NCBI GenBank assembly: GCA_003762615.1
Contig: RIAZ01000004.1
Coordinates: 153,481-217,480 of the forward strand
Direction of reading: 5' to 3'
Length of the DNA stretch: 64,000 nt
Source of the DNA: Muribaculaceae bacterium Isolate-037 (Harlan)
Lineage (GTDB): Bacteria; Bacteroidota; Bacteroidia; Bacteroidales; Muribaculaceae
Shown here: one piece after another, positions 50,443-59,566 of the stretch
Position numbering within the stretch: position 1 is the stretch's first letter
Layout: each line of letters begins with the position of its first letter
The notes under the pieces: model-generated
Database searches by the model: none
What the model was told of the DNA's origin: nothing
What the model saw: the letters and a program-made list of their open reading frames with translations, nothing else
Made by a program: the position numbers and the translations under genes

Positions 50443-51587
50443 TAGGTATGCATAATCATAATAGTGGCATATTAATTTCATTGTGCATAATTTTATTGTT
50501 GTTGTTTCCACAATCATGTGGAAGCAACAACAATAGTTCTTCTTCTGGGAAGAAATTGGCGATGAGGTATGCTGAAAATTTAACAGTTGAAGAGTATGAC
50601 GGATATGCGGTTGCAAGAATCAGAAATCCGTGGGATACTACAAAATTATTGCGTACTTATGTACTTCTTGATAAAGGAATAGATATTCCTCAAGGTATTA
50701 ATCCTCAAGATGTCATACGCGTGCCCCTTGAAAAGTCAGTGGTATATTCGGCTGTGCATAATGGTTTGATAAATGAGCTGGGAGCGACAGATGCGGTATC
50801 CGGAGTGTGTGATGCTGAGTATATATTTGATGATACATTGAGGAATCGTATAGAGAAAGGCATCATTAAAGATTGTGGTGACAGCATGTCTCCAAACGTT
50901 GAAGAAATAATCAGGATAAGTCCGGGAGCAATATTGCTTTCTCCGTTTGAGAATATGCATAGTCATGGAAAATTGGATCATGCAGGGATTCCGATAGTGG
51001 AATGTGCTGATTATATGGAAACTTCACCGTTGGGACGAGCTGAATGGATGAAATTTTATGGACGACTATATGGAAAAAAGGAGATTGCTGATTCATTATT
51101 TCAGGAGACAGAGCGACAGTATCTCACGCTTAAAGAAATCGCTTCAAAGACAATGGGTAGACCTAAGATATTGATGGATAGGATATATGGGCAAACTTGG
51201 AATGTACCTGCCGGGAATAGTACGATGGGACAAATGATAGAGGATGCTGGGGGGAAAAATCCATTTGATTATGCAAAGACATCAGGTAGTCTTCAATTGA
51301 GTCCTGAAAAAGTATTATATGAAGCGATGGATGCCGATTATTGGTTAATCCGTTTTGCATACACCCCTTTAACTCTTGCCACGTTGCAGTCAGATCGCGC
51401 GATGTATGGTAAATTTAAGGCTTTCAAAAATGGGAATGTCTATGGAAGCGATTCTTCAAAGACAAGAATATTTGAGGATGTGGCCTTTCATCCACAATGG
51501 TTGCTCGGAAACTTAATAACCCTTTTCCATCCTGAGCTTACTCTCCCGACTAAATCAAAATCTTATTTTGAAAAAATAAAACTTTGA
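50439..51587 (+). CDS. btuF: Cobalamin ABC transporter substrate-binding lipoprotein BtuF
   Basis: Periplasmic binding protein delivering corrinoid to the inner-membrane transporter. It has 382 residues and a lipobox ending FPQSC (about 27), followed by an Asn/Ser linker. The two lobes of a class III binding protein (PF01497-like) are joined by a helix: RVPLEKSVVYSAVHNGLINELG, ISPGAILLSPF, and YGQTWNVPAGNSTMGQMIEDAGG in the second lobe. The start overlaps the btuG stop by 4 nt, so translation is coupled. The 3' end is 1 nt from the btuC start. Confidence 0.9.
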   Translation: MIGMHNHNSGILISLCIILLLLFPQSCGSNNNSSSSGKKLAMRYAENLTVEEYDGYAVARIRNPWDTTKLLRTYVLLDKGIDIPQGINPQDVIRVPLEKSVVYSAVHNGLINELGATDAVSGVCDAEYIFDDTLRNRIEKGIIKDCGDSMSPNVEEIIRISPGAILLSPFENMHSHGKLDHAGIPIVECADYMETSPLGRAEWMKFYGRLYGKKEIADSLFQETERQYLTLKEIASKTMGRPKILMDRIYGQTWNVPAGNSTMGQMIEDAGGKNPFDYAKTSGSLQLSPEKVLYEAMDADYWLIRFAYTPLTLATLQSDRAMYGKFKAFKNGNVYGSDSSKTRIFEDVAFHPQWLLGNLITLFHPELTLPTKSKSYFEKIKL

Positions 51588-51588
51588 A

Positions 51589-52584
51589 GTGATAAGATTC
51601 ATTATACTCATAGTATCGGTAATACTGTTGTTTGTCTCTAATCTCTTTTTCGGAGCAGTTCATATTTCGGCAAATGATGTTATGTCTGCATTATTCGGTA
51701 GAATGCAGAATGATGCACTTCGGTTTATTATAGTAGATAGCCGCCTTCCTCAGGCTTTCACGGCATTGTTTGCAGGTGGAGGGCTTGCGGTGTCGGGACT
51801 TTTGATGCAGACCATCTTTCGCAATCCGCTTGCGGGTCCATCAATACTTGGAATCAGTTCAGGCGCAAGTCTCGGCGTGGCAGTGGTCATGCTTTTTATG
51901 GGAGGAACGTTGTCGGTAGGGTATATGTCGTGGGGCGGGTATGCGGCCACTGTAGTCGGTGCTCTTATTGGGAGTCTTCTTATTATGGGAATCTTGATAA
52001 TGCTTTCTTCAATAGTGAAGAGTGATCTGCTGTTGCTTATAATAGGAATCCTGATTGGTTATCTCACGAGTTCAATAGTAACCCTCCTATCTTCAATTTC
52101 TACTGCACAAGGAGTGCAGGGATATGTAATGTGGGGAATGGGGTCATTCGGGGATGTATCAATGAAACAACTTCCGATATTCTCTATTTTAGTGTTATTA
52201 TGTATGGTTGGTACGTTTTTTCTTGCAAAACCCCTAAATATACTTCTATTGGGTGATAATTATGCAATCAATCTTGGAATTAATGTGAGGAAAATACGTA
52301 ATATCTTGCTTCTTGCCACAGGCATATTGACTGCAATTATAACTGCATATTGCGGTCCGTTGGCGTTTATCGGTATGGCAGTCCCCCATATTGCACGTAT
52401 GATATTCAAGACAGATAATCATTGGATTCTCATACCTGCATCAATGTTGTGTGGCTCAATGTTGTGTTTGGGATGTAATGTCGTGAGTGCTATTCCTGAA
52501 AATACAGTAATTCCTATAAATGCGCTTACGCCGGTAGTTGGGGTTCCGGTAATATTATATGTGATATTAGGGAGGAAACGTTAA
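51589..52584 (+). CDS. btuC: Cobalamin ABC transporter permease BtuC
   Basis: Inner-membrane FecCD-family permease, 331 residues, with about nine or ten hydrophobic segments. Family motifs: DSRLPQAFTALFAGGGLAVSG, MQTIFRNPLAGPSILGISSG and GPLAFIGMAVPHIARM (about 264-279), the loop that contacts the ATPase. It starts with GTG one nt after the btuF stop. No dedicated ATPase (btuD) follows; the next gene is a convergent tandem ABC protein. Confidence 0.93.
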   Translation: MIRFIILIVSVILLFVSNLFFGAVHISANDVMSALFGRMQNDALRFIIVDSRLPQAFTALFAGGGLAVSGLLMQTIFRNPLAGPSILGISSGASLGVAVVMLFMGGTLSVGYMSWGGYAATVVGALIGSLLIMGILIMLSSIVKSDLLLLIIGILIGYLTSSIVTLLSSISTAQGVQGYVMWGMGSFGDVSMKQLPIFSILVLLCMVGTFFLAKPLNILLLGDNYAINLGINVRKIRNILLLATGILTAIITAYCGPLAFIGMAVPHIARMIFKTDNHWILIPASMLCGSMLCLGCNVVSAIPENTVIPINALTPVVGVPVILYVILGRKR

Positions 52585-52618
52585 GGAAAAGCACACTTAA
52601 ATTAGATATGCTTATATG

Positions 52619-52674
52619 CCATGAGATTTTACAAATTCATTTCGACATAGAAATTGATTTGTAAAATCTCATGG
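52619..52674. terminator. Bidirectional terminator after btuC
   Basis: A perfect 18-bp inverted repeat (52619-52636 with 52657-52674, 20-nt loop) between the convergent btuC and ABC-ATPase genes. Confidence 0.85.
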
Positions 52675-52698
52675 TATTATGATATATAGGCTAAGTTA

Positions 52699-54120
52699 TT
52701 AGCGTTTAGTAAGAGCCATTGTATTGGAAACACAATCAGGAATCTCATTTTCATAATGAGTGACAAATATTAATGATGATCCATTGCGTTCAGTGAGATC
52801 ATTGACGATCTTTATTACTCTTTTTTTATTGCGGGCGTCAAGACCATGAAGAGGTTCGTCAAGAACAAGCAACGCGGGCTGTTTAATCATTGCGCGTGCG
52901 ACGAGTACAAGACGTTGTTCCCCCGTAGAAAGTTCAGTAAACCTACGATCTGCTAAATGAGATATTCCCAAAATACGCATCCATATTTCAGTTTCGGTGA
53001 TCTCTTCGTCTGTCAGAGGGAGATACTTGTTGAGCGAATTTCTTAATCCCTGTGCAATTATCTCTTTTATGTAGGAGTTGGATTTGAAAAAGAGCTGCAT
53101 TTCGGGTGAGACGTAGCCTATGGCATCCTTAATCTCCCAGATGCTCTCACCTGAACCGCGTTTACGGTCGAAAAGAGTTATGTCATTTGCGTATGCCTGT
53201 GGATTATCCGCGCAAATTAAACTCAATAGTAAAGATTTACCACTACCATTTGATCCTGTGAGCACCCATTTTTCACCTTTCTTTACCTCCCAATTTATGT
53301 TTTTAAGGATTTGTCGTTCCCCATATCTTATATGTCCGTCAATTATGGAGAAGGAGATCTTGTGATCTGTTTTCAGATTCCCGGATCTTGACTTTAATAT
53401 GTTGATATCTAAAGAAGATTCCTCAAAATCATGGTTCCGTATGTCTGAGATCTGTCTTTTGTCTTGAATTGACTGGGAGATAGTTAGATTGTCTAATGTT
53501 ATTACTGCATCGGTAAATATGGGGATATCTGCTGCATCACAAAGGATCAAAATAATTGACAATCCGTCCTCCTTAAGTTTTTCCATCATATTGTTAAGCT
53601 CACAACGCGAAACTGGATCAAGACCAATATATGGATTATCAAGGATCAATACATCGGGATTATCAAGCAGTGCATTTATAATTAAAAGTTTGCGTAGTTC
53701 TCCGCTTGAAAGATAGTTTATTTTCTTATCAATTACATCATTTATATTTAGAATATATGAGAGTTCCATCATTTTAGGGTCATGAATCTTCGTTCCCATT
53801 ATCTCTCTTACGGTTGGTACCATATCATTCATTGTAGCTTCCATGCGCTGGGATTGATATTGAGCTTCCATACCACTAAGGGCATGAATATCGGTGAAAG
53901 CCAATATCCTTATTGAATTGATGTCATTTCTAAATGTTATCCGGTTGCCGTAGGCATTTTTCCCTTTCGCAAGGATATTTCCAAGAGTGGTTTTACCGGA
54001 TCCATTTTCTCCGAAAACCACAGTGATCCCTTGTGGAATATGGGTTTTAGATGGATTGCTTAGTACGACCTTGCCATAGCCAAGACGTTGGCTATCTAAA
54101 CGGATGATATAATTGTTCAT
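52699..54120 (-). CDS. Tandem-domain ABC ATPase, ModF/PhrA-like
   Basis: A soluble protein with two complete ATPase domains and no membrane part. Domain 1 (about 20-225) has Walker A FGENGSGKTT, signature LSSGELRK and Walker B VLILDNPYIGLD, in which Asn replaces the usual catalytic Glu after the Walker-B Asp. Domain 2 (about 250-470) has GSNGSGKSLL, LSTGEQRL and LVLDEPLHGLD, with the catalytic Glu present. The arrangement matches ModF/PhrA proteins of unknown role. An ATG at 54159 gives 13 more residues; 54120 (MNNYIIRLDSQ) fits the family better. It is convergent with btuC. Whether it powers BtuC is open. Confidence 0.82.
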   Translation of the reverse strand: MNNYIIRLDSQRLGYGKVVLSNPSKTHIPQGITVVFGENGSGKTTLGNILAKGKNAYGNRITFRNDINSIRILAFTDIHALSGMEAQYQSQRMEATMNDMVPTVREIMGTKIHDPKMMELSYILNINDVIDKKINYLSSGELRKLLIINALLDNPDVLILDNPYIGLDPVSRCELNNMMEKLKEDGLSIILILCDAADIPIFTDAVITLDNLTISQSIQDKRQISDIRNHDFEESSLDINILKSRSGNLKTDHKISFSIIDGHIRYGERQILKNINWEVKKGEKWVLTGSNGSGKSLLLSLICADNPQAYANDITLFDRKRGSGESIWEIKDAIGYVSPEMQLFFKSNSYIKEIIAQGLRNSLNKYLPLTDEEITETEIWMRILGISHLADRRFTELSTGEQRLVLVARAMIKQPALLVLDEPLHGLDARNKKRVIKIVNDLTERNGSSLIFVTHYENEIPDCVSNTMALTKR

Positions 54121-54224
54121 CTTTTCATAAAGAATAAAATTAAAAAATCTTTTGGGCATAAGGATATCTGTATTTATTGAGGCTCTCTCGGAATAAATAA
54201 CATGGTGATATTCTTTTCATAATA

Positions 54225-55142
54225 TTAGAAGATGGATCTTTGGATATCAGTGGTGAATCTCTCTAAGATTTCTATTCCTGCGAGAGAATTGCCGAAGTTA
54301 TTTAATTCAGGACTCCATACTGATATGGCAAGTTTTCCCGGCATATATGCAGCAATACCTCCACCTACTCCACTTTTACCAGGTAATCCGACGCGATATG
54401 CGAAATCACCACTTTCATCATAAAACCCACATGTAGACATTACGGCACCAAGTCGTTTTGTTTGGCTTTCCGTGAGGATTCTGACATCGTTCTGTGGATT
54501 AACTCCTCGGTTGGCATATAATAGAAAGGCACGTGATAGATCGGAACAAGACATTGATAATGCGCATTGATGACAATATACATCGATAAGCATTTCCACA
54601 TCATTATGTATATTGCCAAAACTTTTCATAAAATATGCTAATGCCATATTCCGGTCAGCATTTTCTCGTTCGCTGATGGCAACGCGCGTATCATAATAAA
54701 TATCAGCATTACCTGCTATTGATCTTACAAAGTCAAGTATGGCTTCTTTCGGACGTGGATATAGACTAATAAGTCTATCGGTCACTACAATAGCTCCGGC
54801 ATTAATAAACGGATTACGGGGAATGCCTTTTTCATGTTCAAGTTGAACAAGAGAGTTGAAGGGATTTCCTGATGGTTCTCTACCTACGGAATTCCATAAA
54901 TCTTCTCCAATAGCACCGACAACCATGGAAAGGGTGAAAACTTTTGAGATACTTTGTATTGAAAAAGGGATGTCTGCATCACCTGTTTTGAAGGTACGAC
55001 CGTCAACGAGATTAACAGCTATGCCAAGTCTATCAGAAGATACTTCAGCAAGGGCAGGAATATAGTCAGCTATCTTTCCCTTACCTAAAAATGAATTGGC
55101 TTCGGATATAATTCTATTAATTACTGCTTGATAATCAATCAT
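54225..55142 (-). CDS. glsA: Glutaminase A
   Basis: Hydrolyses glutamine to glutamate and ammonia; linked in gut bacteria to acid resistance and nitrogen balance. Its 305 residues match the serine-dependent beta-lactamase-like family, with the SxxK nucleophile motif at S64-K67 (FSIQSISKVF). Further family motifs are GREPSGNPFNSL, NPFINAGAIV, and GLPGKSGVGGGI near the C-terminus. No glutamate decarboxylase or antiporter gene lies next to it. Confidence 0.95.
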   Translation of the reverse strand: MIDYQAVINRIISEANSFLGKGKIADYIPALAEVSSDRLGIAVNLVDGRTFKTGDADIPFSIQSISKVFTLSMVVGAIGEDLWNSVGREPSGNPFNSLVQLEHEKGIPRNPFINAGAIVVTDRLISLYPRPKEAILDFVRSIAGNADIYYDTRVAISERENADRNMALAYFMKSFGNIHNDVEMLIDVYCHQCALSMSCSDLSRAFLLYANRGVNPQNDVRILTESQTKRLGAVMSTCGFYDESGDFAYRVGLPGKSGVGGGIAAYMPGKLAISVWSPELNNFGNSLAGIEILERFTTDIQRSIF

Positions 55143-55290
55143 TTTTTATTTAATTAATTCGTTTGATTTAGATATTTTTAATTCATAAATCAGATTCTTT
55201 TTAGAAATAAACGGATGTAGCGTAACAAAGATTGTAATAATTGGAGAGATATGTTTTTATTTTTTATTTTAGGCAATATTTATTTGGATA

Positions 55291-55322
55291 TTTGATAAAA
55301 ATCAGAAAAATTCTTAATTTTG
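55291..55322 (+). promoter_or_regulatory. Promoter of the nitroreductase gene
   Basis: TTTG (55291-55294), an exact 20-bp spacer and TAATTTTG (55315-55322), 13 nt before the ATG. Confidence 0.75.
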
Positions 55323-55335
55323 AAAAAAATATTAT

Positions 55336-55923
55336 ATGAACGAATTTGAAATGCTTAAGCGATTGATAATGGTAGATCGCTCCATAAGAAGATTTGACAA
55401 TGCACGTACAGTTGGCAAAGATACCCTCATGAGTCTCATCAATCTTACCAGGTTCTGTGCATCGGGAAGAAATCTTCAACCATTAAAATATAGGATAGTC
55501 TGTGAATCAGATGAATGTGCAAAAGTATTTCCTCTATTAAAATGGGCGGGATATCTTTCTGATTGGGATGGCCCGGTAAAGGATGAAAGACCGACGGCTT
55601 ATTTGGTGCAGTGTCTTGATACACGAATGACAGAAAATCAGATGTGTGATGACGGATTGCAATTGCAGGCACTTACTTTAGGTGCGAGAGCATTGGGGAT
55701 TGGAGGATGTATTATAAAATCCTTTAATGAGATTGGGATTAAAAAAGGACTTGGCTTGGAAGATTATTATAAGCCGCTATATATATTGGCTTTAGGATAT
55801 CCTGTAGAGAAGGTTGTTTTGGAAGATATGTCTGTTGTTGATAATGACATTAAGTATTATCGCACCCCTGATGGGGTACATCATGTGCCGAAGCGTCCAT
55901 TATCAGAATTGGTTATAGATTAA
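55336..55923 (+). CDS. Nitroreductase family FMN protein
   Basis: A 195-residue flavin oxidoreductase of the nitroreductase fold. RSIRRFDNARTVG (about 15-27) and SGRNLQPLKYRIV (about 44-56) contribute to FMN binding. LQALTLGARALGIGGCIIKSF is the central helix and GIG loop. The C-terminal YRTPDGVHHVPKRPLSELV is typical of the subgroup. The natural substrate cannot be told. Monocistronic, with its own promoter and terminator. Confidence 0.9.
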   Translation: MNEFEMLKRLIMVDRSIRRFDNARTVGKDTLMSLINLTRFCASGRNLQPLKYRIVCESDECAKVFPLLKWAGYLSDWDGPVKDERPTAYLVQCLDTRMTENQMCDDGLQLQALTLGARALGIGGCIIKSFNEIGIKKGLGLEDYYKPLYILALGYPVEKVVLEDMSVVDNDIKYYRTPDGVHHVPKRPLSELVID

Positions 55924-55929
55924 TGAAAC

Positions 55930-55965
55930 GATGTCGGATGGACAGTATGTAGTCCATCCGACATC
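55930..55965. terminator. Bidirectional terminator
   Basis: A perfect 14-bp inverted repeat (55930-55943 with 55952-55965, 8-nt loop) followed by ATTGTTTT, between the nitroreductase and the convergent GH43 gene. Confidence 0.85.
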
Positions 55966-55990
55966 ATTGTTTTCAGGGGTTCAATTAGTG

Positions 55991-57325
55991 TTATTTGAAT
56001 TGCCAATAATCTATTTCCATAAGGTCAGAGTCAGATTGCGTCCCTATGAATTTAAATACAAGGTCATGGACACCCTTGGCACCTTTTACTTTGCAAGACT
56101 GTAATGAAAATTTGTCAGAAGTTTTACCGGGTTTTACTTCAAGGATGCCGACAATAGGTCCATTTTCACTATCAAGATGAATCTCAATAGCATTCCCTTC
56201 TTTCTCAGAAGCAATTGCCGCAGAGAATTTTTTTGCACCTTTCCCAAAATCAACACCTGCAACAGTTAAAGTCTCCCCATTATTGATATTTGTCAGAACG
56301 GAAGTTCTAAGATCTGTCTTTTTTACTTTTAATCCGTATCCCCACGCCATTGTCTCAGCTTCTGTCTTTTGGTAAGGATTGTGGAAATGTATCTGATTCA
56401 GAGGAGCGTCTCGCCAATATACGACTTCCTGAATTGTGCCATCGGAATTGTAGTGCATTTCTGCCGCTTCCACATTCCGTCGTTCATGATGATCCTGAGT
56501 CTCAATCCGGAGAATATCGTAACTTTGTCCGAAAACATAACTTTTGCCTTTATAATCGATAATTCCCGGGTGATTGCCACGTGTGCGAGGAGTATGATCC
56601 ATGATATGGCCTTTATATGTCCAAGGTCCGGTAGGGGAGTCGCTCATCGCATATCCGATTCCTTCCGGACAACACGTTGATGCAAATGCCAAATAATAGT
56701 GACCGTTACGTTTGTAGAACCATGGTCCTTCTTGATAATCATCAATATGGGGCATCTTCATGATTTCTCCGGAATATGAAATCATGTCATTATTTAATTT
56801 TATGCAATATAAGTTGGGATTGCCCCAATACATATATGCCTGTCCATCATCATCAATAAATACTGTAGGATCAATATCATCCCAATGTTCTCTTTGCCAA
56901 ACAAGAGGCTTCCCTATGGGATCTTTAAATGGTCCATAGGGGGAGTCTGAGACTAAGACTCCAATGCCATGACCATGTATTGGACAATACATATAATATT
57001 TGCCATTTCGTTCTACGACTTGTATTGCCCACGCACCATTATCTCCATCATACCATTTGAAGTCTTCAAGAGATGCAACGGCTCCATTATCTGTCCAGTT
57101 TAGCATATCAGTGGAGGTGAATAGAAGCCAATTTTTCATTTTGAAACCATAGGCTTGTGCATCATCTTCGTCATGAGATGTGTATAAAAAAATAGTGTCG
57201 TTTATGACTATCGGGGCTGGATCAGCAGTGTACTTAGTCTGTATGATAGGTCTGTTTTCTCCTATAGCGTACAATGAAGCACTTGTGAGAATTGCTGAAA
57301 AAATAAAAACAGGAGTTTTCTTCAT
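55991..57325 (-). CDS. Glycoside hydrolase family 43 with C-terminal CBM6-like domain
   Basis: A 444-residue secreted five-bladed propeller enzyme. The start is the ATG at 57325 (MKKTPVFIFSAILTSASLYA, signal peptide); an upstream open extension is rejected. The three catalytic acids of GH43 are in TADPAPIV (base), DDIDPTVFID (pKa modulator) and DYQEGPWFYKRNG (acid). About 305-444 (WGYGLKVKKTDLRTSVLTNI to LMEIDYWQFK) is a beta-sandwich like CBM6. Likely arabinofuranosidase or xylosidase; specificity cannot be told. It stands alone, with no SusCD or other carbohydrate gene beside it, 30 kb from the other carbohydrate locus. Confidence 0.88.
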   Translation of the reverse strand: MKKTPVFIFSAILTSASLYAIGENRPIIQTKYTADPAPIVINDTIFLYTSHDEDDAQAYGFKMKNWLLFTSTDMLNWTDNGAVASLEDFKWYDGDNGAWAIQVVERNGKYYMYCPIHGHGIGVLVSDSPYGPFKDPIGKPLVWQREHWDDIDPTVFIDDDGQAYMYWGNPNLYCIKLNNDMISYSGEIMKMPHIDDYQEGPWFYKRNGHYYLAFASTCCPEGIGYAMSDSPTGPWTYKGHIMDHTPRTRGNHPGIIDYKGKSYVFGQSYDILRIETQDHHERRNVEAAEMHYNSDGTIQEVVYWRDAPLNQIHFHNPYQKTEAETMAWGYGLKVKKTDLRTSVLTNINNGETLTVAGVDFGKGAKKFSAAIASEKEGNAIEIHLDSENGPIVGILEVKPGKTSDKFSLQSCKVKGAKGVHDLVFKFIGTQSDSDLMEIDYWQFK

Positions 57326-57405
57326 AGGGTAGGTTATGTTATAATGATTATTTGTATTGGAGCAAAAGTGCAGGTGCAATATTTGTCTCTCGCTCTAATC
57401 ATTTG

Positions 57406-57413
57406 CAAAATTA
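57406..57413 (-). promoter_or_regulatory. -7 element of the GH43 gene
   Basis: TAATTTTG on the reverse strand, about 80 nt before the ATG at 57325. No -33 box at standard spacing. Confidence 0.5.
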
Positions 57414-57705
57414 TTAATAAGAATTAAGATGGGATTTATTATTTGTATCAAAATTTTTAATATTTGTAAAATCAAATGTATCAAGATTAAGTTATGGATG
57501 AGTTATTAGGCATTTATAATATTATAAATTGTAATATATGGGATGACATATAATTTTTGGGGATTCCAAAGTGATTTGTCTGCAGTTATAAGTTGCTTCG
57601 GGATTACAATGTTGATTGACTAAAGAGAACGATAGCTAATATTTTTAATGAGCTATGGCATTTGATTATCGGATTTGTTTTCACAATTATTAAAATATTT
57701 TTAAT

Positions 57706-57740
57706 TTTGTAAGTAATATGGATAAAATTTATTAACTTTG
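57706..57740 (+). promoter_or_regulatory. Promoter of the lipoprotein-DUF5723 pair
   Basis: TTTG at 57706-57709 and TAACTTTG at 57733-57740; the 23-bp spacing is a little long. The -7 box lies 55 nt before the ATG. Confidence 0.5.
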
Positions 57741-57795
57741 TTGATATAAAACAAGCTGAAAAGATTTGCATTAAATATTATATTTATTCCTTATC

Positions 57796-59538
57796 ATGAA
57801 ACAAATAATTGTAAAAGGTGGTTTGACGCTCTTGACAATGTTTTCGTTGACTTGTTGTATTGACGAAAAATATGATTTGTCAAACATAGACACCACATCA
57901 GAGTTTAAGGTAAAATATTTGGTAGTCCCGATCAATTTGGAGTCAATAAAATTGGGAGATATCATAGAAGTAAAACTAGGAGACAAAATCCATTATATAA
58001 ATCATAATGGAGAGGATGTTTATGGTATAAAAGAATCGGGTTCTTTCAAATCGGATCCCATTTATATACCATCATTCAAGGCTTCATCTCCCGAACTTTT
58101 ATCGGCAGAAGTAATTTTTCCAACAAGTGGTATTTCGATTGGGGTAGAAGATACTATTATCCCGTTAGTTTCTCCGATAAAGAGGGGAGTGGTTTATCGG
58201 GCTGAAGATATTGATGAATCAATAATAAGCCTAACAGAAATTTATTCAGATGAAATAAAATTTGTGATAAATTTTTCGGCTGAAAATCTTCCAGAAAATA
58301 TAAATGCTAAATTGTCAGATATTAAAATTGAAATACCTAAAGGTCTTGAAATATCACATAGTATTCCTGAAGGAAGATATGATGCTCAGACAGGAGAATA
58401 TTCTGTAGGAAATCTGATGTTTGCTAATGGGAAAACATCTTTGGAAATTATTGTGACTAAAATAGATTTAGAGGTAAATAATTGCTCAATAGAAAATAGG
58501 GAATTGTCCTTGATTAGTAATTTGAACATCGAAAGTGCAAATCTAAAACTCTCATCAGATTCAAATTGTACTCTTGGTTCGTCTGTAAATTTAAACATAT
58601 CATACTTACTATCAGATATGGCAATAACCGCAGTATCGGGAGAGGTAGAATATCATTTTGATGGGAATGGATTGGATATAGCACCAATAAGTCTCAATGA
58701 GTTGCCAGATTTCCTTTCTCAGGATAAGACAAATCTGGTGCTTTATAATCCGCAGATATATATAGGCATTAATAATCCAATTGCGAAGTATAATCTTGGT
58801 TTTCGTACAGGGTTAGATATAATGGCAATACGCGAAAATGAATCCCCTAAAACATTTGGCTTGGATAACGGATTCTTTACCATAGGTTATGATAAAGGGA
58901 ATGAGGAATCTTATAATTTCTGTCTTAGTCCTAATGGGGCAGAAGATGTACCTTCTTCCTTTAATAATCCTAAGAATGTAGCTTTCTCAACATTGGGGGG
59001 AGTGCTTAGTGGAAATGGTATTCCATCACAACTTAAGATAAATCTTGTAGATCCTTGCATAAATCGACAAAAGGTGGTTAAATTCCCTCTTGGACATTCA
59101 ATTGAACCAGTGGAAGGAATATGGGAATTTGTTGCTCCACTTGCCTTGTCGGAATCATCAGACACACCAACACAGATCGTCTATACGGATAAGGTTGATG
59201 GTTGGGGTAGTGAAGATCTTGATGCACTGACAATTGAAAAGCTTGAAATCAATGTTATGGTTACTAATAATTTGCCACTTAAAGCAAATATTTCGGGCTA
59301 TCCTATTGATAGGAATGGTAATAAGATTAAAGATGTAGAAATAGTTGGTGCAGAAGTGCCGGAGAATGCTAATCAAGAAATTAATATAAGGATAACGGGA
59401 GAGATAAAGAATCTTGACGGCATAATATTTACAGCGACCGTGCTTCCTACATCAAATGAGGCATTGGCTCCATCGCAGACAATAACTCTAAGCAATTTAC
59501 GGGCTAAAGTTAGCGGAAATTATACTAAGGAATTTTAA
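57796..59538 (+). CDS. Predicted lipoprotein of unknown function
   Basis: A 580-residue predicted lipoprotein; the lipobox FSLTCC (Cys at about 20 or 21) is followed by IDEKYDLSNIDTTSEF. The mature part is all-beta in appearance, with no Cys-rich, catalytic or repeat motif I can name. It probably forms several Ig-like sandwiches (about 40-130, 150-260, 270-400, 430-580). It is A/T-rich. The DUF5723 barrel gene follows 28 nt downstream, so the two likely act together at the outer membrane. Confidence 0.6.
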   Translation: MKQIIVKGGLTLLTMFSLTCCIDEKYDLSNIDTTSEFKVKYLVVPINLESIKLGDIIEVKLGDKIHYINHNGEDVYGIKESGSFKSDPIYIPSFKASSPELLSAEVIFPTSGISIGVEDTIIPLVSPIKRGVVYRAEDIDESIISLTEIYSDEIKFVINFSAENLPENINAKLSDIKIEIPKGLEISHSIPEGRYDAQTGEYSVGNLMFANGKTSLEIIVTKIDLEVNNCSIENRELSLISNLNIESANLKLSSDSNCTLGSSVNLNISYLLSDMAITAVSGEVEYHFDGNGLDIAPISLNELPDFLSQDKTNLVLYNPQIYIGINNPIAKYNLGFRTGLDIMAIRENESPKTFGLDNGFFTIGYDKGNEESYNFCLSPNGAEDVPSSFNNPKNVAFSTLGGVLSGNGIPSQLKINLVDPCINRQKVVKFPLGHSIEPVEGIWEFVAPLALSESSDTPTQIVYTDKVDGWGSEDLDALTIEKLEINVMVTNNLPLKANISGYPIDRNGNKIKDVEIVGAEVPENANQEINIRITGEIKNLDGIIFTATVLPTSNEALAPSQTITLSNLRAKVSGNYTKEF

Positions 59539-59566
59539 TGAATAAGAACGCTATTTTCAATTAATT

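Larger units (their letters stand above)
57326..57795. other. A/T-rich divergent intergenic region
   Basis: 470 nt between the divergent GH43 and lipoprotein genes. It holds a TAATTTTG box for the GH43 gene (57406-57413, reverse strand) and TAACTTTG for the lipoprotein gene (57733-57740). No gene or other structure recognised. Confidence 0.65.
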
